Below are positions 25,575 through 33,859 of a DNA stretch of 64,000 nt, piece after piece. Numbering within the stretch: position 1 is the stretch's first letter; each line of letters begins with the position of its first letter. This DNA is from Micromonospora craniellae (GTDB taxonomy: Bacteria; Actinomycetota; Actinomycetes; Mycobacteriales; Micromonosporaceae), in assembly GCF_014764405.1 (NCBI RefSeq), contig NZ_CP061725.1, positions 6,076,001 to 6,140,000 of the forward strand, written 5' to 3'. A program made the translations under genes and the position numbers. The notes under the pieces are model-generated. The model saw only the letters and a program-made list of their open reading frames with translations, had not been told where the DNA came from and did no database searches.

Positions 25575-26207
25575 TCAGAGCTGGAAACCGAACGTGGTGA
25601 AGTACCAGACCGACGAGGTCAGGAAGACACCGATCAGGGCGACGAACACCACCCCGCCGACCACGGGCAGCACCCAGCCGGCGAGCCCGCGCTTGGGCAG
25701 GGTCAGCATCTTCGTGGCGAACGCGCCGAAGAAGAAGCAGCCCAGCAGGGAGTGCATCAGCACCCGGGTGTCGAAGTCGGCGAAGCCGAGCGCGTACAGG
25801 CAGTGCACCCCGACCGGGACGGTGAGCAGGAAGGCGATCCGTCCCGACCAGCGGTGCGCGGCGCCGGCCCAGGACGGGGAGAACCCGCCGAGCCGGCCCC
25901 ACATGGACAGTGCCGAGAGCAGTTGGATCACGGCGAAGAACGCCGCGCCGGTGCCCAGCCACACCTTCACCGTCAGCGGCGAGGAGAACCCCGCCACGTT
26001 GACCGCGATGCCGGTCGGGGTGTGGGTGCGGCCGTAGACGCCCAACGCCACCGCGACCCCCGCCCCGACCAGGAGCGGGACCACCAGCGAGGGACGCGGC
26101 CCCGGTGTGTTCGGCGGCGGGTCGTCGAGGTCGCGCATCACCTCCATCGACGGCTCCCGGGGGCGGCGGGGCACGGTCCGGACGCTGCTGTGGCGGTGCT
26201 GCGACAT
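25575..26207 (-). CDS. DUF6529-like integral membrane protein, possible heme b carrier
   Basis: 210 residues with about five transmembrane segments. Conserved-looking histidines lie in helices: AHRWSGRIAFLLTVPVGVHC and RVLMHSLLGCFFFGAF. Spacing resembles cytochrome b561/ferric-reductase-like heme proteins, but heme binding is my inference. The family regularly sits beside small Rieske proteins in actinomycetes. The start ATG 26207 overlaps the upstream stop (TGATG). Confidence 0.75.
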   Translation of the reverse strand: MSQHRHSSVRTVPRRPREPSMEVMRDLDDPPPNTPGPRPSLVVPLLVGAGVAVALGVYGRTHTPTGIAVNVAGFSSPLTVKVWLGTGAAFFAVIQLLSALSMWGRLGGFSPSWAGAAHRWSGRIAFLLTVPVGVHCLYALGFADFDTRVLMHSLLGCFFFGAFATKMLTLPKRGLAGWVLPVVGGVVFVALIGVFLTSSVWYFTTFGFQL

Positions 26208-26998
26208 CACCGCGCCCCGGGGACGACCGGCGCGGCGGTGATGGTGACTCCGTCGACCTTGGTGGTGAAGAAGGCCGGGTCCAGCGGCGGCGCCGGGATG
26301 GGCTTGCCGTTCCAGGTGACGATGCCGATCTGGGTACCGTCCGGCAGCATGATCCAGCCGCCGTCGATGCCGGCCGCGCGGATATCGTCGGTCGCCCGGT
26401 AGATCGCCGGGGCGGTGCCCGAGCCGGACTTGACCACCGGGCTGTCGTCGGTCTTCTCCTCGGGCCGTGCGGTGAACTTCCACCGGCGTACGCCGACGAT
26501 CATCTCACCGCTGGCCACGTCGCCCCGGATCACGCCGGTCAGCTTGGCGTCCTTGCCGGTCAGCTCGATCTTGCCATCGCGGACCGTGCCGGACAGCCAC
26601 ACCTCCATCTCCCGACCGTCGCAGACGTACGCCTCCGCCTTGCCGTTCTTGACGGTGATCGCGATGGTGGCGCCGTTCTCCAGCTCGCCGATCCAGTTCT
26701 GCTCCACCGAGTTGACCTCGGTGCCGGCCGACGACGGATCCCGGTCGGCCGGTGGCGAGGTCACGCCGGGCCGTGCGCCGTCCGGGGCGTCCGGGTCCAC
26801 CTCCTGCTCGGCGGGGTCGTCCACGTCGTCCGCGACGTCGTCCTCGGTCCCGGTCGACGGTGCCGGCGCGGCGGCCGGTGGTCCGTTCCCGGCGGCGGGC
26901 TGGGTTCCCGGCGGGGATGCCTGCGCACTCATCGTGAACAGCACGGCGGCCGTCACCGCCCCCGAGAGGAGGGTGAGCAACGGGGTCATGCGCTTCAT
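26207..26998 (-). CDS. Secreted protein of unknown function, first gene of Rieske operon
   Basis: 263 residues. A signal peptide (LLTLLSGAVTAAVLFTMSAQ) is followed by an acidic, Pro/Ala-rich linker to about residue 95 and a beta-rich globular part: VEQNWIGELENGATIAITVK, AYVCDGREMEVWLSGTVRDG and GGWIMLPDGTQIGIVTWNGK. I do not recognise the fold. Because it heads the operon with the membrane and Rieske genes, it may be the external partner of that redox unit. ATG 26998 is preceded by a GGGAGTG site. Confidence 0.8.
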   Translation of the reverse strand: MKRMTPLLTLLSGAVTAAVLFTMSAQASPPGTQPAAGNGPPAAAPAPSTGTEDDVADDVDDPAEQEVDPDAPDGARPGVTSPPADRDPSSAGTEVNSVEQNWIGELENGATIAITVKNGKAEAYVCDGREMEVWLSGTVRDGKIELTGKDAKLTGVIRGDVASGEMIVGVRRWKFTARPEEKTDDSPVVKSGSGTAPAIYRATDDIRAAGIDGGWIMLPDGTQIGIVTWNGKPIPAPPLDPAFFTTKVDGVTITAAPVVPGAR

Positions 26999-27187
26999 GG
27001 GCCACTCCCTTCGCCCCAGACGTACGGGCGGCGGCGGTGTATCGGTTCAATCGGCGCGGGAGAACCTTTGCCGGGCGGCCGAAACGGTGTCCGAGGTGAT
27101 CCGTTCGGACAGGTGTCGATCACCCTGAGCGGTCGGTTGACCCACCGTCGGCGATATTTGCGCGCGGGGTGCCTGCCTGACGAATCC

Positions 27188-27207
27188 GATAACGACTACC
27201 ATTACTC
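27188..27207. promoter_or_regulatory. Fur/Zur-like box candidate upstream of tandem ABC genes
   Basis: GATAACGACTACCATTACTC agrees with the classical Fur box (GATAATGATAATCATTATC) at 13 of 19 positions, most differences being T to C. It lies about 55 bases before ATG 27260 in the AT-richest part of the spacer. Dyad symmetry is weak, so support is limited. Confidence 0.3.
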
Positions 27208-27259
27208 CGCTGTGGAGGTCCTCAAGGGACCGACGACCGCCGACGAGACGGGGTGGGCG

Positions 27260-29056
27260 ATGGCCGCCGGTACCGACACGGACGCCGGTGGTGGCGGCCG
27301 CGAACTGCTCCGATCACTGGTGCGGGCGCAACGGGGACGACTCGCCTCGGCCGTGCTGCTCGCCGTCGTGGCGGTGGCGTGCCAGCTCGTGCCCTACCTG
27401 ATGGCCTACCGGGTCGCGGTCGAACTGGTCACCGAGGCGGCACCCGACGGCGGCTCCCTGATCCGGTACGCCGTCGTCGCGCTGGTCGCCATCGCGGCCG
27501 GCACCGCGCTGATGGGCGGGGCCCTGGCGATCAGCCACGTGTGCGCCTACTGGTTGCTGTACCGGCTGCGTCAGCGTATCGCCGAACGCGTCTCGGTGCT
27601 GCCGCTCGGCGAGGTGACCCGGCGCGGCAGCGGCGGGGTCGGCAAACTCGCCATGGAGGACGTCGAACGCATCGAGGTCTTCGTCGCGCACATGCTGCCC
27701 GACGCGGTCGCCGCCCTCACCGTGGTCGCGGCCACCACCGTCTGGCTCTTCGTCATCGACTGGCGGCTGGCGGTGGCGGCGGTGGCGGTCGTCCCGCTGG
27801 CCATGCTGGCGATGCGGCACGCCACCCGGGGCTCGGGCGCGTGGGTGGCGCAGTGGCACGGCGCCGGGATGGCCATGAACCAGGCGGTCACCGAGTTCCT
27901 GCACGGCATCAAGGCCGTCAAGGTGTTCAACCGGCAGACCGACACCGTGGCCCGGGCCACCGACGCGGTCCGCCGGTACGTCGACTCGGAGACCCGCTGG
28001 GGGCTGGCCTTCCTGCCCGGCGGGGCCGCGTACTTCACGATCATGGCGGCCAACGTGGCCGTCGTCGTACCGGTGGGGCTCTGGCTCTACCGCGACGGCG
28101 CGGTCGACGTGCCCACCCTGCTGCTGTTCCTGCTGCTCGCCCTCGGCTACACCGGGCCGCTGACCAAACTCACCGGCTACAGCTCGCAGTTGCGCCAGGT
28201 GCGGTTCGGCGCCGACGAGATCGCCGCCCTGCTGGACAGCCCGGCGCTGCCGGACACCGCCCGCCGGGCGCCGCTCGGCCCGGCCTCGGTCGAGCTGGCC
28301 GACGTCTCGTTCGGCTACACCCCCGACCGGCGCGCCCTCGACGGGGTGAGCATCCACGCCGAGGCGGGCCGGGTCACCGCCGTCGTCGGCCCGAGCGGCT
28401 CGGGCAAGAGCACCGTCGCCCGGCTGGTCTCCCGGTTCTTCGACGTGGACGCCGGCAGCGTGCGGGTGGGCGGTGTCGACGTCCGGGACATGGCCGTCGA
28501 CCAGCTCATGGACACGGTCGCGGTGGTGTTCCAGGACCCGTTCCTGTTCCACGACACGGTCCGGGCCAACCTGACCCTGGGCCGACCCGACCTGGACGAC
28601 GAGACCGTGCACCGGGCCGCCCGCGCGGCGCGCTGCCACGACTTCATCCTCGCCCTGCCCCAGGGCTACGACACGGTGGTCGGTGAGCGTGGCGCCACCC
28701 TCTCCGGCGGCGAGCGGCAACGCATCTCGATCGCCCGCGCCCTGCTCAAGGACGCGCCGGTGGTGGTGCTGGACGAGGCGACCGCCTCCACCGACCCGGA
28801 GAACGAGATCGCCATCCAGCAGGCGGTGGCGAACCTGGCGACCGGGCGCACGCTGCTGGTCATCGCGCACCGGCTCAGCACCATCCGCGACGCCGACCGG
28901 ATCGTGGTGCTGACCGACGGCCAGGTGGTCGAGACCGGCCGCCACGACGACCTGGTGACCGCCGACGGCACGTACGCGCGGCTCTGGGCCGACGCCACCA
29001 CCAGCGCCCGATGGAGTCTCGGCGCCAGCGACGAGCGGAGCGGAGCGCGCGGATGA
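27260..29056 (+). CDS. ABC transporter, fused permease-ATPase (YbtP/IrtA-like)
   Basis: 598 residues: six transmembrane helices (about 30-310) then an ATPase. Walker A is VVGPSGSGKSTVARLVSRFF, the Q loop VAVVFQDPFLFHDTVRANLT, the signature GATLSGGERQRISIARALLK, Walker B VVVLDEATAS, and the His switch LLVIAHRLSTIRDADR. Of exporter architecture; pairs of such half-transporters import metallophores in the YbtPQ and IrtAB systems, or export drugs. It overlaps the second half-transporter by 4 nt, so they form a heterodimer. ATG 27260 begins the normal N-terminus; an in-frame GTG at 27212 is possible. Confidence 0.92.
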   Translation: MAAGTDTDAGGGGRELLRSLVRAQRGRLASAVLLAVVAVACQLVPYLMAYRVAVELVTEAAPDGGSLIRYAVVALVAIAAGTALMGGALAISHVCAYWLLYRLRQRIAERVSVLPLGEVTRRGSGGVGKLAMEDVERIEVFVAHMLPDAVAALTVVAATTVWLFVIDWRLAVAAVAVVPLAMLAMRHATRGSGAWVAQWHGAGMAMNQAVTEFLHGIKAVKVFNRQTDTVARATDAVRRYVDSETRWGLAFLPGGAAYFTIMAANVAVVVPVGLWLYRDGAVDVPTLLLFLLLALGYTGPLTKLTGYSSQLRQVRFGADEIAALLDSPALPDTARRAPLGPASVELADVSFGYTPDRRALDGVSIHAEAGRVTAVVGPSGSGKSTVARLVSRFFDVDAGSVRVGGVDVRDMAVDQLMDTVAVVFQDPFLFHDTVRANLTLGRPDLDDETVHRAARAARCHDFILALPQGYDTVVGERGATLSGGERQRISIARALLKDAPVVVLDEATASTDPENEIAIQQAVANLATGRTLLVIAHRLSTIRDADRIVVLTDGQVVETGRHDDLVTADGTYARLWADATTSARWSLGASDERSGARG

Positions 29057-30876
29057 GCACCCTGACCTCACCCCCTGCCGGCCAGCAGGAGGCCCCGCCG
29101 GTCGGCACGGTCGCCGGTCGCACCGTGGCGCTGATCCGCCGGCTGTGGGAGCTGTCCGACCCCCGGCTGCGTCGCCAGCAACTGTGGGGGATCGTCGCCC
29201 GGATGGCGGCGGCGGTCTGCATCGCGGTGCCGATCTGGCTGCTCGTCGTGGTCCTGCAACGACTCCGCGAGGCCAATCTCGGCGGACCGCCGATCAGCCA
29301 ACGCGAGGTGCTCTGGTGGAGCGCCATCGTGGTGGCCGCGACTGTCGGCCAGTTCGGTTTCGACCTGCTCGCGCAGAGGCAGAGCTGGGTGGCCTCCTTC
29401 GAGCTCCTCGGCGAGTTGCGACTGCGGGCGCTGGAACACCTGCGGCGGCTGCCGCTCGGGTACCACACCAAGCGGCAGACCGGTGACCTCACCGCGCTGG
29501 TCACACATCACCTCAGCGAACTGGAGCCGGTGGTCTTCGGCGCCGTACCCACCATCATCGGTGCGGCCCTGCTGCCGCTGGTGATCGCGGTGGGCCTGCT
29601 GTTCGAGGACTGGCGGATGGGCCTGGCCGCGCTGGCCACCATCCCGCTGGCGATGCTGGTCTACGCCTGGTCGCAGCGGACCTTCGCCCGGCTCGCGGCG
29701 GAACGCGCCCAGGCCAGCGGCCAGGCCGCCGCCCGTTTCCAGGAGTATGTCTCGGGCATCGCGGTGGCCCGCGCGCACGGCGCCACGGGTGAGCGCGCCG
29801 GGCGCCTCGCGCAGGCCCTGGTGCGGCACCGGGAGGCGAGCATCGGGCTGGTCAACAAGCTGGTCGTCCCGCTGGTGCTCTTCCTGACCGTGATCGAGCT
29901 GGGGCTGCCGGTGGTGCTCCTGGCCGGGGCCTTCCTGCTGATCGGCGGTGACCTGGCACCGGCAACCTTCCTGGTGTTCGCGGTGCTGTCGCTGCGGATC
30001 TACGGTCCGCTGCGGGCGATGGGTGAGCAGACCGAGAGCCTGCGGGTCGGCGAGGCGGCCGTGGACCGGCTCGGCGCGCTGCTGGCCGAGCCGGTGCCGG
30101 CGGAGGTACGCGCCGGACCGGCGCCGCAGGGCCACGATGTCGAGTTCGACCGCGTCTCCTACACCTATCCGGGGGCGTCCCGCCCGGCGCTGCGGTCGGT
30201 CAGCTTCGGGGCCACCGCCGGCACGGTGACCGCGCTGGTCGGCAGCAGTGGCGCCGGCAAGACGACCTGCCTGCACCTGCTGGCCCAGTTCTTCGCGCCG
30301 GACTCCGGGACGATCCGGATCGGTGGGGTCGACATCCGGGAGTTGGACAGCCGCACCCTCTTCGACGCGGTGACCGTGGTCTTCCAGGACAGCTACCTGT
30401 TCAGCGAGTCCGTCCGGGACAACATCCGGTTCGGTCGGCCGGAGGCCGACGACGACGAGGTGGACCGCGCCGCCGCGCAGGCCCGGGTGGACGAGATCGT
30501 AGCCCGGCTGCCGCAGGGCGCGGACACCCTGGTCGGCGAGGGCGGCGCCACCCTCTCCGGTGGTGAGCGGCAGCGGCTGTCGCTGGCCCGCGCCATCCTC
30601 AAGGACGCCCCGATCGTGCTGCTGGACGAGCCGACGGCGGCGATGGACGCGACCAACGAGCGACACGTGCAGCAGGCCCTGTCCGGCCTGATCCGGGACC
30701 GTACCGTGCTGGTGGTGGCGCACCGGCTGGGCACGGTGCGGCACGCCGACCGGATAGTCGTCCTCGACGCCGGCGAGGTCGTCGAGGTGGGAGGCCACGA
30801 CGAACTCCTGGCCCGCGACGGCCGGTACGCGCGGATGTGGGCCGAGCAGGAGGCGACCCGGTCCTGGCGGCTGTAG
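29053..30876 (+). CDS. ABC transporter, fused permease-ATPase (YbtQ/IrtB-like)
   Basis: 607 residues, partner of the preceding gene. Six transmembrane helices, then Walker A LVGSSGAGKTTCLHLLAQFF, Q loop VTVVFQDSYLFSESVRDNIR, signature GGATLSGGERQRLSLARAIL, Walker B PIVLLDEPTAAMD and switch VLVVAHRLGTVRHADR. Both ATP sites look complete. The pair ends with no further transporter gene; the aldehyde dehydrogenase beyond is convergent. Its place at the edge of the NRPS region favours metallophore traffic over general drug efflux, as an inference. Confidence 0.92.
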   Translation: MSTLTSPPAGQQEAPPVGTVAGRTVALIRRLWELSDPRLRRQQLWGIVARMAAAVCIAVPIWLLVVVLQRLREANLGGPPISQREVLWWSAIVVAATVGQFGFDLLAQRQSWVASFELLGELRLRALEHLRRLPLGYHTKRQTGDLTALVTHHLSELEPVVFGAVPTIIGAALLPLVIAVGLLFEDWRMGLAALATIPLAMLVYAWSQRTFARLAAERAQASGQAAARFQEYVSGIAVARAHGATGERAGRLAQALVRHREASIGLVNKLVVPLVLFLTVIELGLPVVLLAGAFLLIGGDLAPATFLVFAVLSLRIYGPLRAMGEQTESLRVGEAAVDRLGALLAEPVPAEVRAGPAPQGHDVEFDRVSYTYPGASRPALRSVSFGATAGTVTALVGSSGAGKTTCLHLLAQFFAPDSGTIRIGGVDIRELDSRTLFDAVTVVFQDSYLFSESVRDNIRFGRPEADDDEVDRAAAQARVDEIVARLPQGADTLVGEGGATLSGGERQRLSLARAILKDAPIVLLDEPTAAMDATNERHVQQALSGLIRDRTVLVVAHRLGTVRHADRIVVLDAGEVVEVGGHDELLARDGRYARMWAEQEATRSWRL

Positions 30877-30939
30877 CCGGGGTGGCCGGTGGGCCGGCCG
30901 CCGGTCGGGCGCGTCTCCCCGCCGGCGGCCGGGACAGCC

Positions 30940-32406
30940 TCAGGCGGCGATCCAGACGTTCTTGGGTCGCAGGAACTCTCGGACGCCGGCCTCGCCGCCG
31001 ATCCGGCCCCAGCCGCTCTGCCGCACCCCGCCGAACGGGGCCGACGGCAGCACGCCGGGCACCCCGTTGACCCAGACGCTGCCCGCCGCCACCGCGCGGC
31101 TCACCCGGTGCGCCGTGCGCAGGTCGGTGGTGTGCAGGTACGCCCCGAGGCCGTAGCGGGTGCCGTTGGCCAGCCGGATCACCTCCTCCTCGGTGTCGAA
31201 GGAGGTGAACGCCAGCACCGGCCCGAAGATCTCCTCCTGCGCCAGCTCGCTGTCCGGGTCGACCTCCCCGAACACCGTCGGCGCGATGAAGTACCCGTCG
31301 CCGAGGTCGCCGCCGAGCCGTTCGCCGCCGGTGACCAGCCGCCCGTGTCCCTTGTCCCGGGCCCGGTCCACCACGCCCAGGATGCGGTGGCACGCCTGCT
31401 CGCTGACGACCGGACCCATCATGGTGCGCTCCTGGGCGGGGTCACCGAGCGGCACCCGGGCCAGCCGGGCGGCGACGGTCCGCAGCACCTCGTCGTAGAC
31501 GGACGAGTGCACCAGCACCCGGGTGCCGTTGGCGCAGCCCTGGCCGCTGAGCGCGACGACGCCGCTCATCGCCAGCCGGGCCGCCATCCGTACGTCGGCG
31601 TCGGCGAAGATGACGTGGGCCGACTTGCCGCCCAGCTCCAGGCCCACCGGCAGGAGCCGCTCGGCGGCGGTGGCGAGGATCCGCCGGGCGGTGGCCCCGC
31701 CGCCGGTGAAGTGCACCTTGTCCACGCCCGGGTGCCGGACGAGCGCCTCGCCGCCGGACGCCCCGCCGGGCACCACGTTGATCACGCCGGGCGGGAAACC
31801 CGCCTCCAGGGCCAGCTCACCGATGCGCAACGCGGTGAACGGCGCCAGCTCGGAGGGCTTGAGCACGATCGTGTTGCCGGCCGCGAGCGCCGGTCCGAGC
31901 ATCTGCGCGACCGACACCAGCGGGCCGTTCCAGGGGATGATCAGGGCCACCACGCCGTACGGCTCGTCCAGGGTGTAGTCGACGGCGCGGACCGGCCACG
32001 TCGGGACGACCTCCCCGCCGACCTTGTCCGCCCATCCGGCGTTGTATCGCAGGTGGTCCACGGCGACCCGGGGCATCACCGACGCGAACTGTCGGGGGCA
32101 GCCGTTCTCCAGCGTCTGCAACCCGCTCAGCTCGGTGGCGTGCCGCTCGACCAGTTCGGCCAGGGCGAGCAGCAGGTCCCGGCGTACGTTGCCGGGGGTG
32201 GCCCGCCAGCCGTCGAGGGCGGTACCCGCGGCACGGACCGCCGCGTCCATCTCGGCGGCGCCGCCCAGCGGCACGGCCGCGGTGACGCGTCCGTCGGCGG
32301 CGTACACGTGCTCGTGCACGCCGCCGGTGGTGGTGGCCGTGCGGGTGGCGCCGATCAGGGCGGCGGTGTCCGGGATCAGTTCGGTCGGAGCGGCGGTGAC
32401 GGGCAC
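30940..32406 (-). CDS. NAD(P)-dependent aldehyde dehydrogenase
   Basis: 488 residues, full-length ALDH. The oxyanion Asn is in LIIPWNGPLV, the cofactor motif is HFTGGGATARRILATAAE, the general base is in LPVGLELGGKSAHVIF, and the catalytic Cys is in SGQGCANGTRVLVHSS. It should oxidise an aldehyde to an acid; the substrate is open. It reads away from a 156-base divergent spacer shared with the VOC gene at 32563, where two copies of TGTTGCGTY are found. Position suggests a role in making an acid unit for the cluster. Confidence 0.92.
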   Translation of the reverse strand: MPVTAAPTELIPDTAALIGATRTATTTGGVHEHVYAADGRVTAAVPLGGAAEMDAAVRAAGTALDGWRATPGNVRRDLLLALAELVERHATELSGLQTLENGCPRQFASVMPRVAVDHLRYNAGWADKVGGEVVPTWPVRAVDYTLDEPYGVVALIIPWNGPLVSVAQMLGPALAAGNTIVLKPSELAPFTALRIGELALEAGFPPGVINVVPGGASGGEALVRHPGVDKVHFTGGGATARRILATAAERLLPVGLELGGKSAHVIFADADVRMAARLAMSGVVALSGQGCANGTRVLVHSSVYDEVLRTVAARLARVPLGDPAQERTMMGPVVSEQACHRILGVVDRARDKGHGRLVTGGERLGGDLGDGYFIAPTVFGEVDPDSELAQEEIFGPVLAFTSFDTEEEVIRLANGTRYGLGAYLHTTDLRTAHRVSRAVAAGSVWVNGVPGVLPSAPFGGVRQSGWGRIGGEAGVREFLRPKNVWIAA

Positions 32407-32462
32407 GTGGTGACACCTCTTCCGGCTCGGTGCGCCATCCGATGGCGACGGTCAGCGGAGTA

Positions 32463-32496
32463 TGTTGCGTCGAATCCTAGTGTAGTTTGTTGCGTT
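32463..32496. promoter_or_regulatory. Direct repeats TGTTGCGTC / TGTTGCGTT
   Basis: Copies start at 32463 and 32488, 25 bp apart, in the spacer between the divergent aldehyde dehydrogenase and VOC genes. TGTTGCGAA recurs at 35075 and TGTTACGTT at 50968, both upstream of cluster genes. Confidence 0.4.
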
Positions 32497-32562
32497 AGAT
32501 AGCCCCCCGCCCGGACGGTCGGTCGGGTGGCGCACCGGATCGTTGGACCGAGGAGGCCGGTC

Positions 32563-32913
32563 GTGTCAGGACAGCTGTCGTACTTCGAGTTCGGGGTGCC
32601 GGACGTCGCGGTGGCCAGCAGCTTCTACGCCGAGTTGTTCGGCTGGAAGGTGCAGGCGCAGGAACACGGTGGGTCGATCGACACCGGGGAGGCGGCGGTG
32701 CCGGGCGGCTTCCACCGCGACCCCGGGCCGCCGCAGCACTACCTCTACTTCCGGGTGGACGACATCGACGCCGCCATCAAGCGGGTGCAGGAACTCGGCG
32801 GCGAGGTGGAGCCGATGCGTCCGGCCACCGAGGAGTGGGGCGCGTTCGCGGAGTGCCGGGACAACCAGGGACTCGCCTTCGGCCTGCACGTACCGCCGAA
32901 GCCCAAGGACTGA
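32563..32913 (+). CDS. VOC-superfamily (glyoxalase-fold) protein
   Basis: 116 residues, a two-repeat VOC domain: LSYFEFGVPDVAVASSFYAE, FGWKVQAQEHG, LYFRVDDIDAAIKRVQELGG and the end LAFGLHVPPKPKD. The family covers metal enzymes and binding/resistance proteins; I cannot choose. GTG 32563 is supported by AGGAGG with a 6-nt gap. A perfect palindrome follows the stop. Confidence 0.85.
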   Translation: MSGQLSYFEFGVPDVAVASSFYAELFGWKVQAQEHGGSIDTGEAAVPGGFHRDPGPPQHYLYFRVDDIDAAIKRVQELGGEVEPMRPATEEWGAFAECRDNQGLAFGLHVPPKPKD

Positions 32914-32918
32914 ACGCG

Positions 32919-32960
32919 GCGCGAGGGCCGGGTGTCCGATCGGACACCCGGCCCTCGCGC
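32919..32960. terminator. 42-bp perfect palindrome between convergent genes
   Basis: Every base from 32919 to 32960 pairs about the centre at 32939/32940 (core CCGATCGG). It separates the VOC gene (stop 32913) from the SDR gene (stop 32985) and should work as a bidirectional terminator. Confidence 0.8.
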
Positions 32961-32984
32961 GTCGGGGCGCGTCACCCCGCGACG

Positions 32985-33794
32985 TCACTGCTCCTCGGTG
33001 AGGAACCGGCCCGGTACGAAGCCGGTCCGGGCGGTGGAGAGCCCGCCGTCGACCGTGACCACCGCACCGGTCACGTACGACCCGGCGCGGCTGCACAGGT
33101 AGATGGCGGTGCCGACGATGTCGTCCGGTCGACCGATGCGCTGCAACGGCGTCACCGCGGCGATCTCCTCACCCATCGCCTCCAGCACACCGGCCATCAT
33201 CCGCGACGGGAAGCTGCCCGGCGCGATCACGTTCGCGGTCACCGTCGGCGCGAAGTCGTGGGCCAGCATCCGGGTGATGTGGTGGATCGCCGCCTTGGCC
33301 GCGGCGGCCGAGTAGGTCGGCATCTCCGGCACCCGCTGGGCGTCGGCGCTGCCGATGTTGACGATGCGTGCCGGGTCCTCGGCGGTGCCCGCCGCCCGCA
33401 GCAGCCCGGCCAGCTCCCGCACCAGGAACAGCGGTGCCTTCAGGCCCAGGTCGAGCACGCTGTCCCAGGCATCGGCGGGAAACTGCTCCACCGGCGCGGT
33501 CCAGGCGGTACCCGCGTTGTTCACCAGGATGTGCAGCTGGGACTCGCGTTCGCCGATCTCCCGCGCCAGCCGGACGCACTCGGACTCGTCGGAGAGGTCG
33601 GCGGGGATCGCCACGCACGTCCCACCGCCGGCCGAGAGCTCCTGGGCCACGTCCTCGCAGTCGGACTTCGTCCGCGCGGTCAGGTAGACCCGCACACCGG
33701 CGGCGACGAAACCCTCCGCGATCATCCGGCCGATGCCCTGGGTGCCGCCCGTGACCAGTGCCGTCTTTCCGGCGACCGAGAACAACTCACTCAT
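32985..33794 (-). CDS. SDR-family protein lacking the catalytic tyrosine
   Basis: 269 residues. The cofactor motif is intact (TALVTGGTQGIGRMIAEGF) and so are ILVNNAGTAWT and the end GAVVTVDGGLSTARTGFVPG, close to RhlG-like reductases. The active-site loop reads NIGSADAQRVPEMPTYSAAA then AKAAIHHITRMLA. In relatives this segment ends YSYxxSK; here the residue four before the Lys is Ala, and the only Tyr is six before it. The usual proton donor is therefore missing. It may be a weak or altered reductase, or a binding protein. ATG 33794 has GGAGGTTCC upstream. Confidence 0.85.
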   Translation of the reverse strand: MSELFSVAGKTALVTGGTQGIGRMIAEGFVAAGVRVYLTARTKSDCEDVAQELSAGGGTCVAIPADLSDESECVRLAREIGERESQLHILVNNAGTAWTAPVEQFPADAWDSVLDLGLKAPLFLVRELAGLLRAAGTAEDPARIVNIGSADAQRVPEMPTYSAAAAKAAIHHITRMLAHDFAPTVTANVIAPGSFPSRMMAGVLEAMGEEIAAVTPLQRIGRPDDIVGTAIYLCSRAGSYVTGAVVTVDGGLSTARTGFVPGRFLTEEQ

Positions 33795-33859
33795 TGGAAC
33801 CTCCACATGATGTGCTCCGGTGCGGCGCCGGTCCACGGCCGGCCCCGCGACGACTCGGG

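Noticed and set aside
26105..27259. Upstream extension of the first ABC half-transporter by about 385 codons
   Set aside because: It overlaps the secreted-protein and DUF6529 genes on the other strand and is low-complexity; the real start is near 27260.
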